From NCBI GenBank assembly GCA_963785075.1, contig CAWATW010000007.1:310001-374000 (forward strand): 64,000 bases of DNA. The letters are read 5' to 3'. Shown here in pieces: positions 1 through 7,937 of this stretch (its first letter is position 1; every line of letters starts with the position of its first letter). The notes under the pieces are model-generated. The model searched no databases, had not been told where the DNA came from, and worked only from the letters and a program-made list of their open reading frames with translations. The stretch comes from JAOUGY01 sp963785075 (lineage in GTDB: Bacteria; Actinomycetota; Acidimicrobiia; Spongiisociales; ZC4RG35). The position numbers and the translations under genes were made by a program.

Positions 1-41
1 AGCAAACCCGCCGCGCCGGCCATCACTCTCACTACTTTCAC
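1..41 (-). CDS. Start of an unidentified gene (cut by window edge)
   Basis: On the minus strand a GTG at 41-39 opens a frame reading VKVVRVMAGAAGL to the window edge. A purine-rich AGAGGAGAGAG stretch at about 44-55 sits at ribosome-binding distance. It begins only about 23 bases after the stop codon of the PspC-family gene, so the two probably share a transcript. The visible residues suit the start of a signal or membrane segment. Too little is visible to name it. Confidence 0.45.
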   Translation of the reverse strand, partial: MKVVRVMAGAAGL

Positions 42-64
42 GATCTCTCTCCTCTGTCTGTGAG

Positions 65-553
65 TCAGGTCTTGCGAATCAGAAGGGCGCCGGCAGCGGC
101 GAGCACGAAAGCCACGAACAGCCTCGAACCCAGCAGGCCGGTGTTGCCGATGGCGATCAGTGTGCCGAGACCGATGAGTACCAGCCCGGCCACCTTGGAA
201 GGGCGGTCGACGGCGCCCATCCTCGCCCGGAAGTCGTCGGCCAATGAAGTGGTGTCGCCCGGTTCGGGCATGACGGCCCAGGCTCCGAGGTATACGAGTA
301 TGCCGACGCCGTCAGCCAGCGCCATGGCAACGAACACCACGCGCACCAGCCATGCAGGCAGCTCGAGTCGGTCGGCGATGCCGGCGGCAACTCCTGCGAG
401 GAGGCGGCCCTCTCGTGGTCGGACCCAGCGACGGTTCTCGCCGGTGGAGTCTGGGGAGGCGGATTCTCCGACGGGAGTTCCCGTCGGCTCTTCGATTGTC
501 TGATGTTCCTGTTCCATGGCTGCATCGTCTCGCGCGTCCGCGTCCGCAACCAT
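65..553 (-). CDS. PspC-domain membrane protein
   Basis: 162 residues. After a polar N-terminus of about 45 residues comes a PspC-type segment (RPREGRLLAGVAAGIADRL, then LVRVVFV and LVYLGAWAVMP), the usual two-helix hairpin of phage-shock-protein-C relatives. Two further hydrophobic segments follow near residues 110-160 (VAGLVLIGLGTLIAIG and FVAFVLAAAGALLI). PspC family members sit in the cytoplasmic membrane and are linked to envelope stress; in Actinobacteria they also occur as sensor modules. The ATG at 553 is preceded by AGGAGGG about 9 bases upstream, which favours it over the internal Met at residue 13. The partial gene at the window edge follows closely. The specific role here is not known. 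Confidence 0.8.
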   Translation of the reverse strand: MVADADARDDAAMEQEHQTIEEPTGTPVGESASPDSTGENRRWVRPREGRLLAGVAAGIADRLELPAWLVRVVFVAMALADGVGILVYLGAWAVMPEPGDTTSLADDFRARMGAVDRPSKVAGLVLIGLGTLIAIGNTGLLGSRLFVAFVLAAAGALLIRKT

Positions 554-572
554 TGGGTATGGCCCTCCTGAG

Positions 573-591
573 ACCCTGAGGACGTCAGGGT
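573..591. promoter_or_regulatory. Inverted repeat upstream of pspC-type gene
   Basis: ACCCTGA (573-579) and TCAGGGT (585-591) form a perfect 7-bp inverted repeat with a 5-base spacer, 20 bases upstream of the start codon at 553. The right arm is part of a direct repeat (CGTCAGGG at 583-590, and again at 594-601). The position fits an operator. The regulator is unknown. Confidence 0.4.
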
Positions 592-660
592 GGCGTCAGG
601 GAGAAGATGCGTGGTCCGCGATGCCGACCTGTGGCCGCTCACATGTCGGATGCCGGCGTC

Positions 661-678
661 GGTGCTCGATCGAGCACC
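661..678. promoter_or_regulatory. Perfect 18-bp palindrome
   Basis: GGTGCTCGATCGAGCACC reads identically on both strands and ends 19 bases before the GTG at 698. It lies between two divergent membrane-protein genes. Its symmetry and placement suggest a dimeric repressor site for the downstream BrkB-family gene. Which protein binds is unknown. Confidence 0.45.
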
Positions 679-697
679 CGAAGTCACCTAGCCTCGG

Positions 698-1732
698 GTG
701 ATGGACGTCGCCAACCTACCGGTCCACAAGCGGACCTTCGAGATCCTCAAGGCGGCCGGCAAGGAGTTCGGCGAGGACAAGGCCGGACGGATGGGTGCTG
801 CTCTTTCGTACTACACGATCTTCTCGCTCGTTCCGCTGTTGTTCCTCGTGGTCGCCGTGGCCGGATTCGTATCCGCCGCCAACGGGACAATCGACGATCC
901 GTCGTACACCGACAACCTCATCTCATCGGTGCAGGACGTGGCAGGCGATGAGGTCGCCGGCTCGCTCGCTGAGATCGTCGACGTGGTCGAGGAGCAGGCC
1001 CGTGGCGCACTGTCGATCGGAATCGTGCTGTCGATCTTCTCCGCCTCGACGATCTTCGCTCAGGTACAGGGGGTGTTGAGCGTCGTGTTCCACGTTCCCG
1101 AGGACCAGCGACGGACCGGACCCATCGGGTTTCTCGTTCAACGCGGAATCGGTGCACTGTCGGCGCTGACGCTCGCCGTGCTGGCGTTCACACCGGTGGC
1201 AGCTGTCGCCGCAGTCGGTCTGATCCCCGACGACTGGGGATGGGTCCGGACCCTTGCTCAGTTCGCGGTTCCAGTCGTCTCGCTCCTTCTGCTCATGGGG
1301 GTCGTGGGCGTGACCTTTCAGGTCATGACTGCCGTCGAGATCCCTTGGAAGGCGGCGGTTCGTGGCGGCATGGCGACGGCGGCGGTGGGTTTGGTCGCCG
1401 CCTTTCTGGTCGGGATCTATCTCGGGAACGCCGGAGGTACCGGAGCTCTCGGCGCGCTCGGGGGCGCGGCCATCCTGCTGTTCTTCTTCAACCTCATGTG
1501 GACCGTGTACCTGTTCGGAGCAGAGGTCACCAAGGTGTACTCGGACTACCTGGAGTTCGGCGACATCATTCAGCCTTCGGTGCGGGCGGGTCGCCAACGC
1601 CCCGAGCTCTCGCCTCACCCGATCAGTCGAGCTCAGCCCGGCGGTGCCGATGCCGAGTCGGCGGCCAAAGCGGGTGTGGTGGCATTCATCCTCGGTGGCG
1701 TGTTCGGATGGCTCGGGAGTCGTCGGCGCTGA
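698..1732 (+). CDS. YihY/BrkB-family membrane protein
   Basis: 344 residues. An N-terminal amphipathic region (KEFGEDKAGRMGAALSYYTIFSLVPLLFLVVAVAG begins near residue 22; the AALSYYTIFSLVPL stretch is the family hallmark) is followed by about six membrane helices. A C-terminal region contains FFNLMWTVYLFGAEVTKVYSDY, also typical of YihY/BrkB (once called ribonuclease BN). A final hydrophobic stretch lies near residues 325-340. The biochemical function of the family is not settled; members are polytopic inner-membrane proteins. GTG at 698 and ATG at 701 are adjacent possible starts, and no clear Shine-Dalgarno is visible. Confidence 0.85.
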   Translation: MMDVANLPVHKRTFEILKAAGKEFGEDKAGRMGAALSYYTIFSLVPLLFLVVAVAGFVSAANGTIDDPSYTDNLISSVQDVAGDEVAGSLAEIVDVVEEQARGALSIGIVLSIFSASTIFAQVQGVLSVVFHVPEDQRRTGPIGFLVQRGIGALSALTLAVLAFTPVAAVAAVGLIPDDWGWVRTLAQFAVPVVSLLLLMGVVGVTFQVMTAVEIPWKAAVRGGMATAAVGLVAAFLVGIYLGNAGGTGALGALGGAAILLFFFNLMWTVYLFGAEVTKVYSDYLEFGDIIQPSVRAGRQRPELSPHPISRAQPGGADAESAAKAGVVAFILGGVFGWLGSRRR

Positions 1733-1735
1733 CGC

Positions 1736-3118
1736 TCAGATGAATCGTTTGAGAAGGCGCTTCGCCACCCGCCCGTAAGGCGGGTACCCGATCCCGGGGT
1801 CCGGAGACAGCTTCTTTCGGAGCACGCTCTTGTGGTTGCTGAACGTGCTGACGCCTGCGAGCCCGCGGTAGCGGCCCGTCCCGCTGGTGCCGACTCCTCC
1901 AAATGGAAGTTCGGGGATCCCGGCGTGGTACATCGTCTGGTTGATGCCGACGGCTCCGGAGCTCGTTCGCTGGAGCACCCGATCGATCACGTCGTCGTCG
2001 GAACCGAACACGTACAACACCAACGGCTTGGGACGAGCATTGACGAAAGCGATCGCCTCCTCGACGTTCTCGACGGAGAGGATGGGGAGGATCGGCCCAA
2101 AGATCTCCTCCTGCATGATCGGTGCGTCGAGGGGAGGGTCGATGACCAGGGTCGGCTCGATGAACCGACTGTCTCTGTCGCCAGAGCCACCCAGGACCAG
2201 CCCCTCCTCGGGAAGCAGACCCATCAGACGACCCCAGTGCTTGTCCGAGATGATTCGGCCGTAGTCGGGGCTCCCCAGGGCGTCACCCCCGGTCAACTCG
2301 CCGATGGCGTCGGTCAACCGATCCACGAGTTGGTCGCGGATCGCGGCGTCGACCAGGACGTAGTCGGGGGCGATGCACGTCTGACCGGCATTCATGAGCT
2401 TGCCGAAGGCGATGCGGCGGGCCGCGACCGGGAGGTCGGCGGAAGGGTCGACGATCGCCGGGCTCTTCACGCCGAGCTCGAGGGTGACCGGAGTGAGGTG
2501 CTCGGCGGCAGCCTTCATGACGAGCGACCCCACCCTGGGGCTGCCGGTGAACATCACATGATCGAGGGGTTGGGCGAGGAGCTGCTGGGCGACCTCGGCG
2601 TCTCCGTTGACGACTCGGATCGCCTCGCCATCGACATATCGGGGGATCAAGTCGGCCAGCGCGCCTGACGTGAAGCCGGAGAACTCGGATGGCTTCAACA
2701 CGACGGCGTTGCCGGCAGCCACTGCGGCCGCCAGCGGCGACAGCGCGAGGTTGACCGGGTAGTTCCAGGGGGAAATGACCAGAACGACTCCAAGGGGCTC
2801 GAGCATGATCTCGGCCTGTGCGGGTTGCATGAAGGCCGGCACCCGCACCCGTCGGGGATGGAGATAGCGATCGAGGCGCTTGCGGATGTACTTGAACTCG
2901 GTGATCAGGACGCCGATGTCGGTGGCCCATCCCTCGAATCGCGGTTTGCCCAGGTCTTCGTGCATGGCGTCGAGCAGCGTGCGCTCTTCCTTGCGAAGCA
3001 TCGCCATCAGACCGTCGAGCTGGTCCTCGCGCCATTCGATCGGTCGCGTTCGACCGGAGTCGAACGCCGCACGTGCGAGTGCCACGGCGGCGGTTGGGCC
3101 CGGTGTCTGAACGGTCAC
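1736..3118 (-). CDS. Aldehyde dehydrogenase (class 3-like)
   Basis: 460 residues, NAD(P)-dependent oxidation of an aldehyde to an acid. Visible are the cofactor-domain segment ISPWNYPVNLALSPL, KPSEFS, FTGSPRVGS, the general-base motif LELGVKSP, and the nucleophile motif NAGQTCIAPDY with the catalytic Cys. EEIFGPILPI and PFGGVGTSG follow. The short length and a C-terminus ending in basic and hydrophobic residues resemble ALDH3 and coniferyl-aldehyde-type enzymes. The usual ELGGKSP carries Val for the second Gly. I chose the GTG at 3118 because longer starts run into the divergent gene at 3204 and add residues unlike the family. The substrate cannot be read from sequence; a fatty or aromatic aldehyde is plausible. 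Confidence 0.88.
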   Translation of the reverse strand: MTVQTPGPTAAVALARAAFDSGRTRPIEWREDQLDGLMAMLRKEERTLLDAMHEDLGKPRFEGWATDIGVLITEFKYIRKRLDRYLHPRRVRVPAFMQPAQAEIMLEPLGVVLVISPWNYPVNLALSPLAAAVAAGNAVVLKPSEFSGFTSGALADLIPRYVDGEAIRVVNGDAEVAQQLLAQPLDHVMFTGSPRVGSLVMKAAAEHLTPVTLELGVKSPAIVDPSADLPVAARRIAFGKLMNAGQTCIAPDYVLVDAAIRDQLVDRLTDAIGELTGGDALGSPDYGRIISDKHWGRLMGLLPEEGLVLGGSGDRDSRFIEPTLVIDPPLDAPIMQEEIFGPILPILSVENVEEAIAFVNARPKPLVLYVFGSDDDVIDRVLQRTSSGAVGINQTMYHAGIPELPFGGVGTSGTGRYRGLAGVSTFSNHKSVLRKKLSPDPGIGYPPYGRVAKRLLKRFI

Positions 3119-3203
3119 TGCTCGAGTATGCCACCGAGCGCCAGGTCGTATCGACTCAGGAGGTCCCCGGAGCGACGAGTACGGGCCTAGGCTCGTCCCG
3201 GAC

Positions 3204-3758
3204 ATGGCAGTCGACATCCCCGGCTTCGTTGCCGACTTCAAAGAGCATGCCATCGAGCATGGGTTCCACGTCCACGATGAGAGACACTTCGTAGAGACCT
3301 ACTCGCTCCGCCAGTCCTGGGAGGTCGATCTCCATCCCGAGGAGGCGTGCAATGGTCCCATCGATCTGCACGTTGCGCTCGATGTCGACCCGAGGGTGTT
3401 GCTGTCGTTCCAGGATCGGCTGGAGGAGATCGGCGACGAGTTCGAGGAGCCAGAGGACGAATACTCACTTCAGCTCTTCTTCAACTGGGGGATTCCGCCG
3501 CTCACCCATCCGCCAGATCTCTTGATCCTCGCCACAGACCTGGCGGGGGTCTCGGGTGCCGACCTTCCGATCGAAGTAGCGGCCATCGACTCGTTCGCGG
3601 CGGTCACCGACGCTCCGGAACGGCGGTTGCAGCTGGTGGGGAAGACGGGAGTGTCCCTCGTCGACATCCTGATGGCGCGCGAGCAGCTGTGTGACGCTCT
3701 CGACGCCGCCAAGGACATCAGCCTCTATCTCGTGGATCGCACCGAGAGCTGGATGTGA
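3204..3758 (+). CDS. Conserved-looking protein of unknown function
   Basis: 184 residues, acidic, with no signal peptide or membrane helix. A segment rich in aromatic and charged residues (WEVDLHPEE, EDEYSLQLFFNWG) is followed by LLILATDLAGVSG and a C-terminal helical stretch (LVDILMAREQLCDALDAAKDISLYLVDRTESW). Codon use is like its neighbours. It is divergent from the aldehyde dehydrogenase (85-base gap) and converges on the LacI-type gene. I do not recognise the family. A cytoplasmic protein is the only inference offered. Confidence 0.7.
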   Translation: MAVDIPGFVADFKEHAIEHGFHVHDERHFVETYSLRQSWEVDLHPEEACNGPIDLHVALDVDPRVLLSFQDRLEEIGDEFEEPEDEYSLQLFFNWGIPPLTHPPDLLILATDLAGVSGADLPIEVAAIDSFAAVTDAPERRLQLVGKTGVSLVDILMAREQLCDALDAAKDISLYLVDRTESWM

Positions 3759-3780
3759 AAGGGCAGGCCCTTCGTCCAGA

Positions 3781-4782
3781 TCACGAAGATGCGGGTCCGG
3801 TCGAGCCACCGATGACGAGGTCCGGTTCGAAGATGTGGAGCTTTGGCCCTCCGTTGTTCGGCGCCAGGAGTAGCGACACGACCGTCTGACTCATGCGTTC
3901 CACCGGTTGCCGGACGCTCGTGAGTGAAGGGTCGGTGTAGTTCACGAGGTTGGTGCCGTCGAAGCCCACCACAGACACGTCTTCGGGGACCGAATACCCT
4001 TGCGACCGCACCCCGGCGATGGCACCCAGGGCCATCAGGTCCCCGGCCGTCACGAGCCCGGTTGCACCTGCCTCCAAGAGCTGGGTTACACCGGCCCGGC
4101 CACCTTCGATGGTGAACAGGCTCTCGCTCACGAGGCGGTCGTCGGTCTCGATGCTTTCGTTCGCCAGGCCGGAGCAATACCCGTCGAGGAACTGTCTCGT
4201 TGTCACGTACCGACCGGGGCCCACCAGGCATCCGATCCGACGGTGACCCAACGAGATCAGGTGCCGCACCGCCATCTCCCCGCCACGTTCGATGTCCACC
4301 GTCACTGCCGGCACCGGCGTCGAGGCCTCGACACCGTTGACGAGGACGGTCGAGATCCCCCTGTCCGTGAGTTCCTCGTACGGTCGGTATCCAACATCGA
4401 TCCGGGAGTGACGGCCGTTGATGACGATCACGCCGGCCGCGCCCGTGGTGAGGAAGTGCTCGAGGTATTCCTGCTCGTTCACGGTCTCCGTGGTCACCGG
4501 GCAGATCATCGACAGCATTCCCTTGGCTGCCAGCCGCGTTTCGATCGTCTGAGCGAGTCGAGGGAATATCGGGTTGTCCATCTCGGGTGTCACGATCCCG
4601 ACCACGCCGCTCGTGGTCGGCCGCATCAGGACCTGGGTGTATCCGAGATCGGCGAGCACATCGAGTACCCGCTGGCGGGTCGCCGCCGCCACCCCTTGTC
4701 TTCCGTTGAGGACCCGGCTCACCGTCGCCGGCGACACGTTTGCGAGGTCGGCGACCTGGTTGAGTTTGGGACGTGGGGCCAC
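3781..4782 (-). CDS. LacI-family transcriptional regulator
   Basis: 333 residues. The N-terminal helix-turn-helix LNQVADLANVSPATVSRVLN is diagnostic of the LacI/GalR family. The rest is a periplasmic-binding-protein-like effector domain (GVVGIVTPEMDNPIFPRLAQ, then SLGHRRIGCLVGP and DVSVVGFDG). It is divergent from the sugar-transport operon starting at 4942, so it most likely represses that operon and itself, and is released by a maltodextrin or glucose-derived sugar. Candidate operators lie at 4803-4863. Upstream ATGs in this frame were not needed; the start gives the standard LacI N-terminus of a few residues before the HTH. Confidence 0.9.
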   Translation of the reverse strand: MAPRPKLNQVADLANVSPATVSRVLNGRQGVAAATRQRVLDVLADLGYTQVLMRPTTSGVVGIVTPEMDNPIFPRLAQTIETRLAAKGMLSMICPVTTETVNEQEYLEHFLTTGAAGVIVINGRHSRIDVGYRPYEELTDRGISTVLVNGVEASTPVPAVTVDIERGGEMAVRHLISLGHRRIGCLVGPGRYVTTRQFLDGYCSGLANESIETDDRLVSESLFTIEGGRAGVTQLLEAGATGLVTAGDLMALGAIAGVRSQGYSVPEDVSVVGFDGTNLVNYTDPSLTSVRQPVERMSQTVVSLLLAPNNGGPKLHIFEPDLVIGGSTGPASS

Positions 4783-4802
4783 GGAGGGAGGGTATCAGTC
4801 CC

Positions 4803-4863
4803 CTTGCAGGAACTTCCCGTTCTTTCGACGATTTTCTGCAAGAACGGCGCGGGCTTGCGCAAG
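4803..4863. promoter_or_regulatory. Candidate LacI-family operators
   Basis: Between the divergent regulator (start 4782) and binding protein (start 4942) lie CTTGCAG (4803-4809), its inverted copy CTGCAAG (4836-4842), and the perfect palindrome CTTGCGCAAG (4854-4863). LacI-family sites are palindromes with a central CG, and maltose-type regulators of Actinobacteria often recognise CTTGCAG-like half sites, as I recall. Assignment to this regulator is inference from position and symmetry. Confidence 0.5.
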
Positions 4864-4941
4864 GGCTGCTTAACTTCGCGCATCATCTGCGGCGGGCGCA
4901 CTGCTCGACGTTGCGTGATATCAAAACCCTTTGAGGAGGAA

Positions 4942-6297
4942 ATGGTGAAGACCAAACGCTTCGGTTTGCTCGCCTTGCTCGCCTCGCTCGCCCTCATCGC
5001 GGCAGCGTGTGGCGGCGGCGAAGAGGCAGCCGACACAACCGAGACCACAGAGACGGTGGCCGAGACCACCACCACTGCCGCCGAGGAGACAACGACGACG
5101 GCAGCAGAGGAGCCGACGACGACGGCAGCCGGCGAGGAGAGCACCACCACGACCGTGCCCTTGGTGCGCGCCGATGCCGACCTGGTGATCTGGGCCGACG
5201 ACACTCGTGCCCCGGCGATCACTCCGTTCGCCGAGGAGTTCGCCGCCGAGAATGGAATCACGGTCGCCGTACAGGAGATCCCGTTCGGGGACATCCGTGA
5301 CCGACTCGTCACCGCGGGGCCGGCAGGCGAAGGTCCCGACGTCATCATCGGTGCGCACGACTGGCTCGGCCAGCTCGTGTCCGCTGGTGTGGTGGCGCCG
5401 CTGGACATCAGCGGGGTCGAGGGCGATCTCAACGATGCGGCAGTGGTTGCTTTCAACTACGGCGGGCAGATCTACGGCCTTCCCTATGCAGTCGAGAACA
5501 TCGCGCTGATCCGCAACACCGATCTGGTGCCGGATGCGCCGGCGACGTTCGAGGACCTGGTCGACACGGCCAAGCAGCTCACCGAGGATGGGACCGTGTC
5601 GGTGCCGCTGGCTCTCCAGGAGAACGGGAACGGCGACCCGTTCCACAACTATCCGATCGTGACGGCGCTCGGTGGCTACGTGTTCGGAACCAATGACGAT
5701 GGCAGCTACAACCCCGACGACCTCGGCATCGACAGTCCCGGTGGACTGGCGGCAGCCGACTACTTCGCCCAGCTGTCGGCCGACGGGATCGTCAACATCG
5801 ACGTGACGTACGACATCATGACGGAGAGCTTCGGCTCCGGCGACGCTCCGTTTGCCATCACCGGACCATGGGCTCTGTCGAGCTTCGAGGAGGTCAACTA
5901 TGTCGTCGAGCCGATCCCGCCTGTCGCGGGAGGCGAGGCACGACCGTTCATCGGCGTCCAGGGATTCATGATCTCGTCGTTCGCCGAGAACGCCCTGTTC
6001 GCCCAGACGTTCGTGCTCGACTTCATGTCGACCGAGGAAGCGCAGATCGCGCTGTTCGAGGCGGGTGGACGTCCGCCGGCGCACACGGGAGCCTTCGAGG
6101 TTGTCGCTGCCGACGACCCCGATATCGCGGGCTTCGGCGAGGCAGGTGCCAACGGGTACCCGATGCCGGCCATTCCCGAGATGGGATCCGTGTGGCAGGC
6201 TTGGACCGATGCGTACCAGCTCATCTTCACCGGTGGCGACGCCGAGCAGGCGTTCTCCGACGCGGCTGAGCAGATCCGCACCCTCATCGCAGGCTGA
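4942..6297 (+). CDS. Maltose/maltodextrin-type ABC binding lipoprotein (MalE-like)
   Basis: 451 residues. A signal peptide (KTKRFGLLALLASLALIAAAC) ends in a lipobox, with the lipid-bearing Cys at about residue 22. About 50 residues of Thr/Glu/Ala-rich linker follow. The mature domain is a CUT1 solute-binding protein: LVIWADD, PFAEEFAAENGI, EGPDVIIGAHDWLG, YGLPYAVENIALIRN and AFAITGPWAL-like segments parallel MalE. It captures an oligosaccharide outside the membrane and delivers it to the two permeases that follow. The GAGGAGGA box at 4933-4940 fixes the ATG at 4942. It is first in an operon divergent from the LacI gene, with stable hairpins just downstream. The exact sugar is not known; the GH13 enzyme in the operon favours maltodextrins. 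Confidence 0.88.
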   Translation: MVKTKRFGLLALLASLALIAAACGGGEEAADTTETTETVAETTTTAAEETTTTAAEEPTTTAAGEESTTTTVPLVRADADLVIWADDTRAPAITPFAEEFAAENGITVAVQEIPFGDIRDRLVTAGPAGEGPDVIIGAHDWLGQLVSAGVVAPLDISGVEGDLNDAAVVAFNYGGQIYGLPYAVENIALIRNTDLVPDAPATFEDLVDTAKQLTEDGTVSVPLALQENGNGDPFHNYPIVTALGGYVFGTNDDGSYNPDDLGIDSPGGLAAADYFAQLSADGIVNIDVTYDIMTESFGSGDAPFAITGPWALSSFEEVNYVVEPIPPVAGGEARPFIGVQGFMISSFAENALFAQTFVLDFMSTEEAQIALFEAGGRPPAHTGAFEVVAADDPDIAGFGEAGANGYPMPAIPEMGSVWQAWTDAYQLIFTGGDAEQAFSDAAEQIRTLIAG

Positions 6298-6305
6298 CCC
6301 TGGGC

Positions 6306-7937
6306 ATGAGCGACCCATCCCCGCGAGCAGGTCTGGACTCTGTGTCTGACCTCCCATCGGGCGATGGGCGCCCACCGTATCGGGAGGAGGGCAGGCCCTC
6401 CTCCCGATACACCTTTTCGCGCTCATGGCCTCTGATCGTCAAGGTCCTCGCCCTGGGAGGCCTCAACGCCATGGCCATCTGGGCGCTCCCGGCGATCATC
6501 GAGCAGAGGTGGTGGCCCGGCCTGGCGGTCGTGGTCATCTCCACGGTGCTCCTCGACTGGGCATACCTCTCGAAGCGAGCCATCCCCGCCAAATACCTCA
6601 TTCCAGGGACCATCTTCGCCCTCGCTTTCCAGGTGATCCCCGTCGTCTACTCCGGGTACATCGCTTTCACGAACTTCTCGACGGCCAATCGACTCAGTCA
6701 GGAACAAGCCGTCGATCAGATCAGCTCCCGCACCTCCAACGTGCCGGGAACGATCCGCTACGGGCTCACGATTCTGGGTGCCGATGGAGGCGATGGCGAG
6801 ATCGCCTTCTTCCTGACCGATGATGCGGGCACCGCCTACCTCGGTACGGCCGATGGGTTGACCGAGGTCGACCTGAGTGCCGTGACCGACGCGGAAGGGG
6901 AGGTGCAGGAAGTCGACGGCTACACGCCGCTCGCCATACGGCAGATCGCCGACCGTCAGGATGAGATCCTCGGTGAGTTCGAGGTTCCGACAGATGACGG
7001 CGTCATCCGAGCAGCCACCGTTTCGAGCGCTGCCGTGTATCTACCGCTCTACGACTACGACGAGTCGACAGGAGTGCTGACCGACACCGAAACCGGTGTC
7101 ACCTACGAAGCTGTCGACGGTCGTTTCGTTGGCGCCGACGGCGACACCCTCGAGCCCGGCTGGGTGGTGTTCATCGGTTTCGACAACTTCTCGAAGATCT
7201 TCACATCCGAAGCCATACGCGGGCCGTTCATGCGGGTCTTCATCTGGAACTACGTGTTTGCAATCATGTCGGTCGTTCTCACGTTCGTGGTCGGGCTGGC
7301 ACTGGCGCTCGCCCTGAATCACCCCACCATGCGCGGGAGGCGGACCTACCGGTCGCTGATGATCATTCCGTATGCCCTGCCGAGCTTCATGACCGCGTTG
7401 ATCTGGCGAGGGATGCTGAACACCGAGTTCGGCGTGATCAACGAGCTGCTCGGCACTCAGATCGAGTGGCTGCGTGATCCCACGCTGGCCAAGGTGTCGA
7501 TCCTTCTCGTCAACCTCTGGCTCGGTTTCCCGTACATGTTCCTGATATCGACAGGAGCACTCCAGGCGATACCCGAAGAGCTCAAAGAGGCTGCCTACGT
7601 CGACGGCGCCACACCGCGGCAGGCATTCAGGAGCGTGACCTTCCCGATGCTGATGGTGGCGTTGGCTCCATTGTTGATCTCGTCGTTTGCGTTCAACTTC
7701 AACAACTTCAACATCATCTACCTGCTCAATCGGGGCGGGCCGCCGATCGCAGGTGCGCAGACACCCGCGGGGCACACGGACATCCTGATCAGCTACACGT
7801 ACCGGTTGGCCTTCGAGTCGGGTCGAGGCGCAGACTGGGGTCTTGCCTCGGCGATAGCGATCATCATCTTCATCATGGTTGCCACCGTTTCGGCGATCAG
7901 CTTCCGTAACACGCGAGCGCTGGAGGATTTGACCTGA
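6306..7937 (+). CDS. malF: MalF-like sugar ABC permease
   Basis: 543 residues. Three N-terminal membrane helices (about 40-120) are followed by a large extracytoplasmic region (about 125-285) comparable to the P2 loop of MalF, then the six-helix permease core. The EAA loop reads EELKEAAYVDGATPRQAFRSV with PML following, the contact site for the ATPase. It forms the membrane channel with MalG. The first 35 residues (Pro/Ser/Arg-rich) coincide with the 6353-6410 hairpins and may not be translated. However, the next in-frame ATG (6471) would remove part of the first helix, so 6306 is retained. Its stop overlaps the malG start by one base. The sugar specificity is inferred from neighbours. Confidence 0.87.
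   Translation: MSDPSPRAGLDSVSDLPSGDGRPPYREEGRPSSRYTFSRSWPLIVKVLALGGLNAMAIWALPAIIEQRWWPGLAVVVISTVLLDWAYLSKRAIPAKYLIPGTIFALAFQVIPVVYSGYIAFTNFSTANRLSQEQAVDQISSRTSNVPGTIRYGLTILGADGGDGEIAFFLTDDAGTAYLGTADGLTEVDLSAVTDAEGEVQEVDGYTPLAIRQIADRQDEILGEFEVPTDDGVIRAATVSSAAVYLPLYDYDESTGVLTDTETGVTYEAVDGRFVGADGDTLEPGWVVFIGFDNFSKIFTSEAIRGPFMRVFIWNYVFAIMSVVLTFVVGLALALALNHPTMRGRRTYRSLMIIPYALPSFMTALIWRGMLNTEFGVINELLGTQIEWLRDPTLAKVSILLVNLWLGFPYMFLISTGALQAIPEELKEAAYVDGATPRQAFRSVTFPMLMVALAPLLISSFAFNFNNFNIIYLLNRGGPPIAGAQTPAGHTDILISYTYRLAFESGRGADWGLASAIAIIIFIMVATVSAISFRNTRALEDLT
6353..6410. promoter_or_regulatory. Tandem hairpins between binding-protein and permease genes
   Basis: A perfect 15-bp inverted repeat, GTATCGGGAGGAGGG (6377-6391) and its complement (6396-6410) with a 4-base loop CAGG, is preceded by a smaller hairpin CCCATC/GATGGG (6353-6368). 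They start about 55 bases after the binding-protein stop. They overlap the first 35 codons of the annotated permease, before its first membrane helix. No U-run follows. Likely role: mRNA stability or attenuation that leaves more binding protein than permease. Confidence 0.6.

Noticed and set aside
4000..4941. N-terminal extension of the sugar-binding protein by about 314 residues
   Set aside because: The extension runs antisense through the LacI gene; a strong ribosome-binding site and a lipoprotein signal peptide mark the true start at 4942.
5040..5160. Repetitive ACC/GAG-rich stretch that might suggest a DNA repeat or CRISPR-like array
   Set aside because: It encodes the Thr/Glu/Ala-rich linker after the lipobox of the binding protein; the repetition follows the amino-acid composition and has no spacer structure.
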